A stretch of 64,000 nt of DNA from the NCBI GenBank assembly GCA_018907035.1, contig JACCIC010000205.1, positions 720,001-784,000 of the forward strand. Direction: 5' to 3'. Source of the stretch: Sycobia sp. Sy_11 (Eukaryota; Arthropoda; Insecta; Hymenoptera; Epichrysomallidae). The notes under the pieces are model-generated. The model saw nothing but the letters and a program-made list of their open reading frames with translations, was not told where the DNA came from and ran no database searches. A program made the position numbers and the translations under genes. Shown in pieces: positions 25,589-40,408 of the stretch (position 1 is its first letter; each line of letters opens with the position of its first letter).

Positions 25589-27175
25589 AACAGATCCGTT
25601 ATAAAAGTAAAATAAACGCATATGTTTACAATATATTAATAAACCTTTTAAGAAGATCTTTCAGTTTTGACAATAATTCTCGATCTAATCGACGAAAATA
25701 CTTTTTTAATTATTTTTATTATAATTATAACTGTTATAATTACTTATATTGATTTTCTTATTACAATGATCTACATTTTTTATAAGTGCATGTTTCCCTT
25801 TAATAATATTTTTTTTAATTTATAATGATAATTATATGATAACACGTTAAACCATTCATTATTTAAAAATTGTTCTAAAATCTATAACATTTATTTTGTA
25901 AGTCAACAAGTTAAGATCAATCACTAAATGCATTATTTGGTTAGAAGATAAGTCAATGACTGACGATAATTGATATAGTAATATTAGATAATAGTAGAAA
26001 TATATAGACAGAAAAAAAATGTAAGTGTCATAAATAAAATAGTTTGCAAGAATTACATCTAAGCTATAATCTGTTGATGAGCGGCAAATAATTGTATAAA
26101 TACAAGTAATTAGTTAATAAAAAACTGCCGTTTTTCAGGAGTTTCGGACTCAGAAGTATGTCAATGATTTTGGATGCCCCTGGTATAAGAAATTTCAAGG
26201 CCTTAGGGAGCAAAAACATACAATTTTTAAAAATAATTAATATTTAATCAAATATGTTTATATTATTAATTTATTAATTATAATAAGCGTTTTTTTAACA
26301 ATATACTTAAAAGCTTTTATTTGCATTCAAAAATAATTTATTTACTCGTCTTAATTTTTGTTTTGAATCATAGTTGATTGCTAAAGACCTATTAAAAGAC
26401 AGGAAAATTCTATATAAAAATACAGATTCTTTTATTTTCATTATTCTTTTAACTTGCTATTTTCAGAGAAAAAAAACTTATTTCTTATATCCAAAGGCAT
26501 TAAAAAATATTATACAGGCCCAAAAAAGAAGTATACTATTGCTCTGAGGTTGAAAACACATTATCCCGATATAATTAGAATTAATTCGATAGTGATGATA
26601 ATTAGAATTTTTATAAAGCTATTTTAAAAATCTCTAACTTTTGTTATAGAAACCCCCCTATTTTGGAATGCGGAATTTTGAAAGAAGATATAATATATTC
26701 TGAATTATGCAGGAATCAGCATAATAGCTTTACTTTTAAACGGAATAGAATTAAAATAAAATAAAAAAAAGAATTTCTGTAGCAATAATAATGATAATAA
26801 TAATTTCGGAATTTCTAAGTAACTACATAAAGGACAAAATTAATGCTAATTTATTATATATATATATATATAAATTATAAAAGATAATTTGTAAAGAAAA
26901 AGACTATTCCAACAACAAGAACGGTAACCCGCGGAATACATGAAAAATCGGAATTTTGGAATTGCGCTCGGTACTAATATAGTATATACATTTAAAAATT
27001 TTTTAGAAAGAAAAAAACGAAGTAATATATGTTTTTGACCGGAAGTGACAAAAATTTCCTGGCTAAGTATATGTATGAGGTCGAAATTTCTAGCATTGTA
27101 TCCGTCTCTTCTCGAACCCGTTTAAAATCTTTTATTGCTTGTACTAATATATAATTTAACTCAATTTAAGATAGG

Positions 27176-27177
<2 letters not shown>

Positions 27178-27235
<58 letters not shown>
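27178..27235. repeat. (TA)n microsatellite
   Basis: TA run of about 56 bases. Confidence 0.96.
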
Positions 27236-27236
<1 letters not shown>

Positions 27237-28181
27237 CAGATTTATCAATATTGGCGGAATTTGGCCATAATATATAATATTACCTACAATATTGCAGAAA
27301 TATTTCTACGATATTATCATGCTCTATTCGATGCCATTCTTTTTTGCATATCACCATAAAACGATGTCTAGTACTCGATGACTGAATTGTTTTTGGATAA
27401 GAAGGGCCACGCTGATAATTTCTGATCTTCTCGTATTTTTATTTTCATATATATATCTATATATAATGTATGTATGTATATAATGTTATGTTCATTTCAT
27501 TTATAATATTTGGTTTTCCTATATAATATCATATGTATAATTTCGTATATAAAATGATCTATTGATCTTTGACGGTAAACTTTATACGTTTTACTAGTAA
27601 ACAGGTTGTAAAAGATATGTGGGCCGGGATGAAAATTTTTTACGAAAGAGGATTGAAATTGACGTTCGAATTCGTTTTAGCAATATATATTTGAAAACAT
27701 TACATTTAATAAATCTTATATGCCGTGTTGGTTGGAGTCAGTATATAAAAACTCTGACACTTTGACTACCACATATACACATATATATAATTCGAAATCG
27801 AGCATTATCTATACTGTCGGATAATGGAAATAAAATTATATGTATATATGTATAGGAAAATTTTCTGAGTACATAATAGCCTACGTTCTAAAAAAATTTT
27901 AATAATTTTCTGAATCGAATACCTTTATATATATTATGGAATATATATGTTTTGGAATATCTCGGAAGCAGATTGCCTAATTATATTATTATATAAATTA
28001 TAAACCATGCACGCCTATCAAATCGAATATATATATATATATGTATATATATACCGTATTCAACAATCAACAAGAATAAAATAAAAAATGAGCAGATAAA
28101 ACGTGTCGGCTTAAATAAACAAAGGAGATATTGATTAAAGCAAAGAATGCGTTGCGTGAGCGGGAATGTTAACGAGGTATT

Positions 28182-28183
<2 letters not shown>

Positions 28184-28242
<59 letters not shown>
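28184..28242. repeat. (TA)n microsatellite
   Basis: TA run of about 57 bases. Confidence 0.96.
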
Positions 28243-28243
<1 letters not shown>

Positions 28244-28859
28244 TTATCGTCTAGTATTCAACAAGTAATATTTTGTATACGGTTAAATAATGAATTGATA
28301 GCAAATGAAACGACAAAAAAAGCAAAAGTGGGATTAGCGTGTTTTTTATCGTTCCTGCGAATATACATGATTCTGTATACGTATGTATGTGTATATTGCA
28401 ATAAATTGCGCTCCATCATATTCGAGGCTTTTTTATAATTTCTGTACTACTCTATATTAATTTTACTATATAGGTTTACATAAGGAATAATGTTATTAAA
28501 TAATTTACTTTTGTCCAATATATTTTAAAAATTATAGTGTTATTAAATGTAGATTAATTTAAATCTCATCGAAATTTTATTTGAAAACATTATCGTTCTT
28601 ATTCATATGCCAGTTCGTAGCAAATTTTTTTTGTCAATCCATTAGGTATTTTTAAAAAATTTGTTAAATTTTATTTCTGTTCGCTTAATTGATTACATAA
28701 CTGTTACATTGTATCTTGTGATAAATAATCAATAAAAATTTTTTAAAAAAATCATCTTCAACATATTCAAGTATTATTAACAAAATGTAAAGTTTATGAT
28801 TTCACAAAATATATGGCTTTAAGTTTTGGCTGATATTTATTATTTGTGCATCGATAACG

Positions 28860-28860
<1 letters not shown>

Positions 28861-28920
<60 letters not shown>
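28861..28920. repeat. (TA)n microsatellite
   Basis: TA run filling a full 60 bases. Confidence 0.97.
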
Positions 28921-28924
<4 letters not shown>

Positions 28925-31646
28925 CCTGAGATATAAATGCGAATATTAATCAAGAAAAAAAGATATACCGACTAAATATAGAAACTGCCCTTGATGTTTA
29001 TGCAATAATATTATATATAAATTTTGAATTATTGTAAATTTTAGATTAATAATAATTAACTTTAACGTTACATTAATTTAATAGTTACATATCATATTGA
29101 TAAAAATAGGACTAGTGTCTATATTTAATCCATGTATATAATACAAGACCCTATGATAGCCCCTTAACTAAATTTAATTGATACATTTTGCATTGAAAGT
29201 AGCTATTTTCTCTGTTAATATATCCTGGACTGGTAATAATTGATTTCAGAAAGAATTGTAAAAAAAAGTTCTTAATATCCACATTTTATAAAAAGTTTAA
29301 TCGAGCTCACTTAGTGCTAAGTAAATTTCTATGAAAATAGCATTGCCAAAGTTTGCCAAAGTTTGTCAAGCGTTGCTAGATATTTCAATTTGTGATACTT
29401 TGGCAAGATTAAGAAAAAATGAATGGAATTATACAAAAGAAATCTTTATATATTGTAGAAATAATTTTGACTGTGTTAGAAATTTTCCATAAATTGCTAG
29501 ACCGAACTGAAAGATTTTTAAAACTGAAAATAATAACAATTATGAAATAATTTCTAATATTTCAAGATAAACTTCACCTAGCTCTTGAGGAGAATATAGA
29601 AGATCCATGTTTCGGACGCTTTCAAAATCCAAAATAATTAACGATTTTTATGAAAAGAATGCAACGTAATATTATAACGACTCTTAAAAAAAAACTTAAA
29701 TTTAAATTTAATCGACTTTTCCTATTTTCATCTACGTCAGGGCCACTGGAGTCTAATCGGTATATGCCCGGGTATTTAATAATGTTTAGCTCAATTCGGC
29801 ACTGTATTTAATTTTTAATTTTCTTTTATTATTCTACGCATTAACGCGTTGGTCTGCCTACTATACTTCATTCGAATTCGAATACTATTCATTCAAATTG
29901 GAAAAGCGTGAAATATATATAATATAGTTTACTATTTGTAATAAAAAGTTAAACTTATGTATTCGTTTATAGACTAATTTATTTAAAATAACTTAACGTC
30001 TCATTGTTCATTATTAAAAACGAACTTATTACATATTTTCATTGATATTGTTATTATTATCATCATCATCTTGACTATTATACAATGTAAATATATATAG
30101 CTTTATTCGTGTTTCTATTATAGTACTTATCAGTCACGCGATCTAGGAGGCGATGGTATTTATTATTATTATTGGATTAGAATTATTATTCAAGCAGACG
30201 CTTCAAAGGTTAATTTATGCACTATTTTTAAAATAATTTTTGTACTGTTAATGTTTACGATTTTTTGTACAAAGTATGAATAGAGCAAAAGGTCGAGAAT
30301 AATTTAATTTTTAAAATTAGCTTGGAAATTACTTGAAATGCTAGAAGCCATTGAAGGTCAAAGTGAATGTCACCAATTTGTTTTTAACTGAAGCTTATTT
30401 AGGTGTACATATCTTTCTTAACATATCTTATATGTAAGACGATCTATAACTCTGTTTTATCAAGTCATTACAAACAATATACAATATAAATTAAGATATG
30501 TATTTTAGAAAAAATACATTTTTATTCAAACCAATATTTTTGATTTCTTAATTTATTTATAGTTGATGGTAAACTGCGGATAAATAAAACGAAGAATGAA
30601 ATATGATTTTATTAAGTTAAGTTTATTCTCTCTGTATTGCTTGATATAATTACATAACTTAATATTTGAAATTTTTCCATAAAAAATATGTTAGTAAAAC
30701 ACTATATCAAAACTATTTTTTTAATTATTATATATCGAAATTCATTTAATTTCGCAACACTAAAGATTATTAAAAACTAAAAATTAGGATACAGGTTTAA
30801 CATAATATTGCATGATATCTAAACTATATTCGAATGTACGATCCTTTAACAATGTACTAAATATTATATTTTTATTCCTGAAAGGAGGTTGCCTTACATT
30901 ACTTTAATTATTGATACATTTTATTTGTATTCTAGTTAAATTAATATGTAGTTATTGTAGATTTAATTATTATAAAAATATTATAAATGGTCTGATTATA
31001 GTTATTGAAAACAATATTATTTAATATATACTTTTATTATTATAATTAATATATTTATCACATTGATAATTCTTAAGGTACAACTTATAATCTTTATTGA
31101 TTCTATACTAAAATATATTTCTTGTTACTAAGTATACTCAAATAATTGAAAGGAATATGAATACTAGTAGTCATAAGCAAATTGTATACCTCAATATACA
31201 GAGTACCCTAACATAAAGTCATGATTTGATGAAATGACTGATAACTGTAGAAATATTAATTATGTGAACGATTCTGATTGGTTTGACAATATATTTTTTG
31301 ATTAATTTTTTTTTTTAAATCAATGAAAATCTGATAGTAAAAACTAACAACAATATTTTATATTTGAGAATGAACATAAAATAAATTATTACAGTAACAT
31401 ATTATTAGTATAATGTTTTGTGATTCAATGACGATCCGTGTAGCTGATCTCTCATAATATAATTTAAACACTAGTTGAAATAAATTAAAATTAATCAATA
31501 AATAGGTTTGTGTAAATCATAAAAATCATTTACATTATTAATAAAGCCATAATATGCAATACTTGTAATTCACTCGATCCACTACGAGGAATGTTCAACA
31601 TTTATCTAATTACTTTATGGCATAAAAATAAAATGACTGTAAAAAA

Positions 31647-31652
31647 TTTATT
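31647..31652 (-). terminator. polyadenylation signal of UMP-CMP kinase
   Basis: Minus-strand AATAAA, about 120 bases beyond the stop codon of the kinase gene. Confidence 0.45.
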
Positions 31653-31771
31653 ATACCTTATACCATTATACCTTATTTCATAAAAATCTTAAAAAAGTCA
31701 TATTTATAATTGATTATGCAAATTGTTTTTGTAAAAGTCATCTAAAAAATCAATATATTTAACAATTAAAA

Positions 31772-34659
<2,888 letters not shown>

Positions 34660-36368
34660 ATGTTTATTGTTGAAGGATGTCAACGCTTAACATGTGTTAC
34701 AAGAATTTTACATTTTTTCAATCACAGAAGCAAATTCTGCAGAAAAGATGACATTTACATCTATAAAAAGATTTATACATCTGCTAATGTTATAAATAAT
34801 CAATTTTATAAAAATATTCACTGTAAACCACAACAATGGTGTAAAAAAATAACTTTAACAAGTCTTCACAGAAAAAAGAATCATCCAGAAATATGTTTTC
34901 AAACAAATAAGAACTTCAGTATTGCAGCAAAAATTGTTGAAAAAGCACCTTTAAATATTCAGCCTTATATGAAACTTATGAGAATTGATAGGCCTATAGG
35001 TAGATTTTTTAAAATACATTAATAGAAATAAATGTTATTTATGATTCGAATTTTATTAAATTAATTTTTTGTTATCCAATATATACATACATATTTAATT
35101 TAGGTTCATGGTTGCTGTTTTGGCCATGTGGATGGAGTATAGGAATGGCTACCCCTGCAGGAGCATTTCCAGATTTAAGTATGCTTGCACTTTTTGGAAT
35201 AGGAGCATTTATAATGAGAGGAGCTGGTTGTACAATAAATGATATGTGGGATAAAGATATTGATGAAAAGGTAAGTTAAAATATTATTAAAGTGAAAAAG
35301 TATATTCTTATCATTTAGTTTGGTATAACTTTAGAATTGTTAAAATCAAATATATTAAATTTAATTTTTATATTGATTATAAATTAAATTATTTTATAGG
35401 TGCTTCGAACTAAAACTAGACCTTTAGTTACTGGAGAAGTTACTCAAATGCAAGCTTTAATTTTTCTTGCCGGCCAATTAAGTCTTGGACTTCTTGTTCT
35501 CTTACAACTTAATTGGTATAGTATTTTTCTTGGTGCCAGTTCATTATGTAAGAATTAATTTTAATTAAAAAATATGAATTGCATTATGAGCTTTATATTT
35601 ATTTAATAAAAATAATTATATAAGGTTTAGTAATAATATATCCATTGATGAAAAGAGTAACATATTGGCCTCAATTTATTTTGGGAATGACCTTCAATTG
35701 GGGAGCTCTTTTAGGATGGTCTGCAATTCAAGGATCGTGTAATTGGTCAGTTTGTTTACCTCTCTATACAGCTGGTATTTGTTGGACTATTTTTTATGAT
35801 ACAATTTATGCTCATCAGGTAAATTATTTAGAGTATGAATAACAATTATATTATAAATAAATTTATTAATTAAGATAAAACTATAAAATTGTTTTCTTTT
35901 TATAAGTTACATTATTTTTATTAAATTATTTTGTAGGACAAATTGGATGACATTTTATTGGGAATAAAGTCTACCGCTCTTAAATTCGGTGATCAAACTA
36001 AAATCTATCTTACAGGTTTTGGCACAACTATGATTTTGGGTTTATTAGCAGCAGGATTTTATGCTGATCAAACTTTTCCGTATTATACAGCTGTTGGAAT
36101 AGTTGGCACTCACTTAGTACAACAAGTAAAATATTTTTAGTATAACACAAATGTCAAAATTTAATATAATCATATTTAAGTACTATATCATCTTTAAAAT
36201 TTATTTTAGATTTATACATTAGATATTGATAATCCAAGTAATTGTGCTAAAAAGTTCATTTCTAATCATAAAGTAGGAACAATAATATTTGCTGGTATTT
36301 TGTTAGGAACTTTTATTAAAAAAGCAGAAAAAGGAAAATTAATAGATAAGACCATTGATAACAGTTGA
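34660..36368 (+). CDS. COQ2: 4-hydroxybenzoate polyprenyltransferase, mitochondrial (COQ2), 6 exons
   Basis: Attaches the polyprenyl tail to 4-hydroxybenzoate in ubiquinone synthesis, in the inner mitochondrial membrane. Exons: 34660-34999, 35104-35270, 35400-35547, 35625-35818, 35937-36125, 36210-36368. All borders are GT..AG and all phases agree, giving 398 residues, normal for the family. Residues 1 to about 100 are basic and poorly conserved, fitting a mitochondrial presequence. The UbiA core begins at [13 protein letters not shown]. The first aspartate-rich motif, NDMWDKDID (about 159-167), binds the polyprenyl diphosphate through magnesium; it is followed by RTKTRPL. The second, DTIYAHQDKLDD, is at about 277-288 and straddles the exon 4/5 junction. 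About eight hydrophobic helices are visible. The 3' end faces ABITRAM, with stop codons 278 bases apart. Confidence 0.97.
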
Positions 36369-36454
36369 ATGATGAGATGTTACATCAAAATAGATTTTGA
36401 TATGCTGTCTTTTCTTTTGTAAATAATCTGTTAAAAAAATTTTAAAAAATATTT

Positions 36455-36460
36455 TTTATT
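36455..36460 (-). terminator. polyadenylation signal of ABITRAM
   Basis: Minus-strand AATAAA, about 190 bases past the ABITRAM stop codon and already beyond the COQ2 signal on the other strand. Confidence 0.5.
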
Positions 36461-36559
36461 TGTAAAAATTATATGATAATTTATATTAGAATGTATTTCA
36501 TTGTATATATTTTTGTAAAGAAATCTTAGTGAAGCCAAAGCATATTTCTTTGCAGTACA

Positions 36560-36565
36560 AATAAA
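36560..36565 (+). terminator. polyadenylation signal of COQ2
   Basis: Plus-strand AATAAA, 192 bases after the COQ2 stop. A transcript ending just past it would overlap the 3' UTR of ABITRAM. Confidence 0.5.
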
Positions 36566-36646
36566 ATGAGTAAATGATGTAAATTATAATGTATAATATT
36601 TTCATTGAAAAAATCCACTTTCTTATTCAATATTTTTTGTATCATA

Positions 36647-37579
36647 TCAAACAATTTCCATAGCTGTTATATCCTTATCATCATTATTTTGTTCTACATT
36701 TGTGTTAATATTGAAGGATTTTTTATTAATTTCTGAAATTGTCACTTCTTTGTTCTTTTGTTCTTTTATTTCCATACTTTTGTTTTCTACTGTTTCTATA
36801 CGGACTCCATGTTGATTTTGACTGTTGATTTCTATACGCTTTTTGATTGCTTCCTCATAAAGTTCTTGTGTGAGTAGATTCTGTTTCATCTTATCGAGAT
36901 GTTTTAAATTGGGTAATATAATTGCTATGTATCCTCCAAAATGAGGTTCCATTTGTAAAAATTCGGGATTTTTTGTTAACATTTCATTTACTTCAATAAG
37001 TTTTCCAATCATACAGCATTTAATCATATAGCTTGTTCCATCAGTACAAGTCAAACAACATAGATTCGAGTTTGCTTGTAATGGCTGTGCTCCATGTTTT
37101 GATTTTCCTGACGTTTTATTTTTTGTTCTATCTAATTTATCACTAACTTTATAATTGCAACTTTGAATTTTTTTATTTTCTTTGAATATTATGTGACTAG
37201 GTGCCAAACTTATCATACAAATGCGATTACTGTGTATTCTGATACATATATCATCTCCAGGTTGTTGCACATCAAGTTGATAATATGGTGTAAAATATCT
37301 GTCAGTTACATTTGGAAAACGTCCATCTACCAATTCAACTTCATCTAACATATCTGATGCATCCTGCTCTAAAGGATAATCAAATCCTTTTGGAGGAATT
37401 TCATGTTCATCAGACATTGCATCTTCATCTTCGTCATTTTCTTTTTTCTTAGATGATCTCATTAATTCTTCATTTTCAGAAACTACAGAATCATTTTTTT
37501 CATCTTTTAAAAATTTAAATTTCTTATTAATAGGCTCATTGTCAATATCAATTACTGGTCTAATATCGTTTTCATTCAT
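36647..37579 (-). CDS. ABITRAM: protein Abitram (FAM206/Simiate family), single exon
   Basis: Actin-binding transcription modulator related to human ABITRAM/Simiate, a nuclear and cytoplasmic protein linked to actin filaments and transcription. One uninterrupted frame of 310 residues. The conserved lipoyl/GcvH-like core spans about residues 85-250: TDRYFTPYYQ, then IRIHSNRICMISLAPSH, then SGKSKHGAQPL, then GKLIEVNE and GGYIAIILP, ending LLTQELYEEAIKKRI. Human Abitram is about 180 residues. Here an acidic, lysine-rich N-terminal arm (about 1-80) and a polar C-terminal arm (about 255-310) are added; both look disordered. The start is the first ATG of the frame. It lies 199 bases downstream of CMC2 on the same strand and converges with COQ2. 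Family identification rests on the core motifs. Confidence 0.92.
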   Translation of the reverse strand: MNENDIRPVIDIDNEPINKKFKFLKDEKNDSVVSENEELMRSSKKKENDEDEDAMSDEHEIPPKGFDYPLEQDASDMLDEVELVDGRFPNVTDRYFTPYYQLDVQQPGDDICIRIHSNRICMISLAPSHIIFKENKKIQSCNYKVSDKLDRTKNKTSGKSKHGAQPLQANSNLCCLTCTDGTSYMIKCCMIGKLIEVNEMLTKNPEFLQMEPHFGGYIAIILPNLKHLDKMKQNLLTQELYEEAIKKRIEINSQNQHGVRIETVENKSMEIKEQKNKEVTISEINKKSFNINTNVEQNNDDKDITAMEIV

Positions 37580-37778
37580 TTTATATTTTTAAATAACTAT
37601 ATATTTAATGAACTCAAATATGAATAATTATTATTGAAAACTAATTATATTTATGTGAACTAATAAACAAAGCTTAAGACTAACTAATTAAACATATTAA
37701 ATTACAAAAATTATACTTTAATCTACGAATTTCTTGCTGTAGTTAAACAAACTTTTTAAAAGAAAAGGTCATTGGCAT

Positions 37779-38179
37779 CTATTGTTCTGTCGCTAATTGT
37801 TTCATCTTTTCTTGACTTTTTTTCGCTAATTTTGCATTATTTTCTCTCTTGTATTCAAGCTGTAAAACAAACATTAAAAAATAAAAATTATATAATAAGA
37901 TAATAAGTATAATGAAAATATAAATTTTTGGAAAGCTTACATTAGCTTTTATACATTTCTGAACTTTTTTTTCGAAACTAGTACATTCTCCTAAAAATTT
38001 TCGAAAAGGGTTCTAAATAACAAAGTATGTATTTGTAATGAGATTTCAAATTCAATTTAATATTCAATTTGTTAGCAATTATTTATTCTAATCACCTCTT
38101 TTTGACAATCTTGAAGTTCGTAATACACATTGTTACAGATTGAATTATGAAGCGGTAATTGTTTATACTGTTGCGACAT
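37779..38179 (-). CDS. CMC2: COX assembly mitochondrial protein 2 (CMC2), 3 exons
   Basis: Small twin-CX9C protein of the mitochondrial intermembrane space needed for cytochrome c oxidase biogenesis. Exons on minus: 38179-38096, 38012-37941 and 37859-37779. They are 84, 72 and 81 bases, all in phase 0, giving 78 residues; human CMC2 has 79. Both CX9C motifs are visible: C-NNVYYELQD-C in exon 1 and C-TSFEKKVQK-C in exon 2. The linker NPFRKFLGE matches the family. The C-terminal helix is lysine-rich (KRENNAKLAKKSQEK). No signal sequence, as expected for import by the MIA40 disulfide relay. Each exon is shorter than 100 bases, so it is easily missed by an ORF scan. Very close upstream neighbour of ABITRAM. 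Confidence 0.95.
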
Positions 38180-39089
38180 CGTAGTTTCTTTTATACAAAA
38201 TAATTCTGGTTAAATTATATTATAAATGCAAACTGGTTGCTGGACACATTAAATTACTTCACAAAAACTCGCATTAGTATGAGTATCCTATATCAAGGAT
38301 TTTTTTAATAACATAAAATTACAATTATCATCTGTAATTCTTTTAATATAAGTACAGAATAATTTATCAAACGTGTTTATATATTATGTAATCTTATATA
38401 TTCTTACATAACCTGTACCTGATATGCACAAGATACAAATTACACCGTCGCGAATGGTGTATTATATATATTCGATGTACTTAGGTATTTTTACAGTCTA
38501 TTATTAGGATTGTTAAATATAAGGCAGTGACCATTAATTGATAATTAAACGGCTATTATATATATACACCTCGATATATCTGTATTGTCTGTCCTGTGGC
38601 CCGGGTTGCTGCTTTGTAGATAAAATATATACTTGGCCTGGTTGGGTAAATCTGGTAGTAATATACTGATGCCTAGAACCTGCTAGAATCGATGAATGCT
38701 GATGTGGAATGTGGGTGTGCGATTGTGCGGCGTAGAGCCTGGTCGTTATGACAACGATACCTTATGCTCTTTTAATTATGTTATCCTCCTTATTAGATAT
38801 CAGGATCATCAGACGCTCAGGTGCGATCTTATTCTTGATCAGGTGCGCTATCTTCTGCTTCAGAACTTTACTACTAAATTTACCATTGGCAACGTGGTTT
38901 GGTTTGGGCACCGTCTTCTGCCGGTCCTTACAGTGATGCCATAGGTTAGCCGATCGAATCCGGGAGAAATGCGCGCGCACGTAGCCCATTATATAGCCCA
39001 ACGCATAAAACATATTCTCCATGTGTGCAAAGTGAGCGATAACAGTCTCTATGCGATCTGCGTATTAACTCTCGACCCTGTATATTATT

Positions 39090-39475
39090 AAATATTAATA
39101 TATATATCGCCGTTGGACTTCGGACTTCAGCTACGGGTGGGTTGTCGCACTGTTCAGCCGAGGGGAGGGTGGAAGTTTGCCCAAAAATGAAGGATCGAAG
39201 TTTTTCTATAACATAGGAAAACTTGGTTAATAAAAAAAGCAATATAATACGCGAAAACTTTGACAGGCGGCGCAAACGCGATCCACGATGTATAGAGAGA
39301 CGAGTCTCTCGGTCACGTCTGGGATACGTTCGGGTAGCTGGTCGGAGCGTTGGTCGGAGACTGCGCTCTCGTCGCACGCAGGCCGTCGTGGCCGACGCCC
39401 TAACGCCCGTTCGGGTATGGACACGCGGCGTCGCGGCGCGGTGACGTGCCCCCCCGCGCGCTCATCGCGCACATA
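39090..39475. promoter_or_regulatory. CpG-rich island, possible promoter of an unrecognised transcript
   Basis: CpG density jumps sharply here compared with the surrounding AT-rich DNA (for example CGGCGTCGCGGCGCGGTGAC at 39427-39446). It includes a TGACGTG CRE/E-box-like site at 39442-39448. CMC2 starts about 0.9 kb away in minus orientation, so this could be its distal promoter or a separate one. No initiator can be fixed. Confidence 0.35.
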
Positions 39476-39873
39476 TTACATTAACACTTTACTACGAAGT
39501 TTATGTCCACCATTAATCGTATATACACACGCACATATATATGTGTAATGTGCGCGTCCGAGATAACGGGAGCTATAGGTTCCGTTTCGGTATAGCGCCG
39601 ATTAGAAATGGTCATATTGAATAAATATTAATTTTATATATATATACATATATATATATATATAGGGAGGTACACCAGACCTTACAATTTTATACTTTAA
39701 AATTTATTAGAATGTGTAGGACAGGATTTGGCTTTTGAATCCTTGATCCTTTCTCGATCCGATTGATTAGATTAGTAGATTTTGAGACATGTATAAATTA
39801 TATTCGCCTAAACATATACCTTTTGGGAACTGAATAGCAAAGGGCGTGGCTGATATATACAGTAGGGTGCCCT

Positions 39874-39921
<48 letters not shown>
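39874..39921. repeat. (TA)n microsatellite
   Basis: TA run of about 47 bases. A shorter one follows at about 40026-40045. Confidence 0.96.
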
Positions 39922-39923
<2 letters not shown>

Positions 39924-40394
39924 GAAGTTGCGTGAAAATGTCAATATGCATTTTGAGCATTTATTGCAAATAATTTTGTCAAACAATGTGTCAGAGTGCG
40001 TATAATTGTTATTGGCCATTGAGCAATATATATATATATATATATTAGCGCTGCAATCGGTACTTTCAACGGGTGTAGGGAAATATTTTGGGAAGACGGC
40101 CGGATTGATTTGTTTATATTATTTACAGATGTATTTTTACGCGCTCTACGCACAAGCCACTGCTGACGAGTCGAGTTATTAATAGGGACAATTATACACT
40201 CGTTCCTATACAAATAAACAACAACGCACGCTTGAATTTATCGAGCCAGCCCTACATAGTCCCTCCATCCCATATTTAATTAGCGATGGTCGGAAATGCG
40301 TGAAAGTTCCTATACAGTTTCTATATTGTTTAACGCGCCCGTCTTCTCCAATTTCTCTTCCTCTCTAACGAGGACACGGCGGCAGTCCTTGCTC

Positions 40395-40408
40395 GTTGCC
40401 TAGGCAAC
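40395..40408. promoter_or_regulatory. perfect X-box (RFX-type site)
   Basis: GTTGCCTAGGCAAC is a perfect 14-bp palindrome matching the RFX consensus GTNRCC-N(0-3)-RGYAAC. It sits in a small GC-richer segment (about 40335-40420). In insects such sites mark genes of ciliated sensory neurons. No ciliary gene is recognisable nearby, so the target is unknown. Confidence 0.55.

Larger units (their letters stand above)
23727..31771. other. 8-kb intergenic stretch, no gene seen
   Basis: AT-rich DNA with five long TA runs. The first few hundred bases upstream of 23726 should hold the 5' UTR and promoter of the NRF-6-like gene, but no TATA box or initiator can be singled out in such AT-rich sequence. 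A small GC-richer island lies at about 24280-24350 and an ETS-like ACCGGAAGTG at about 27039-27049. Open frames (23913-24215, 28166-28438 and others) are repeat-derived or featureless. Confidence 0.6.

Noticed and set aside
38696..39548. Up to 143-codon frames on both strands in the GC-rich block
   Set aside because: CpG-rich DNA lacks stop codons by composition. The frames overlap on both strands and show no conserved motif.
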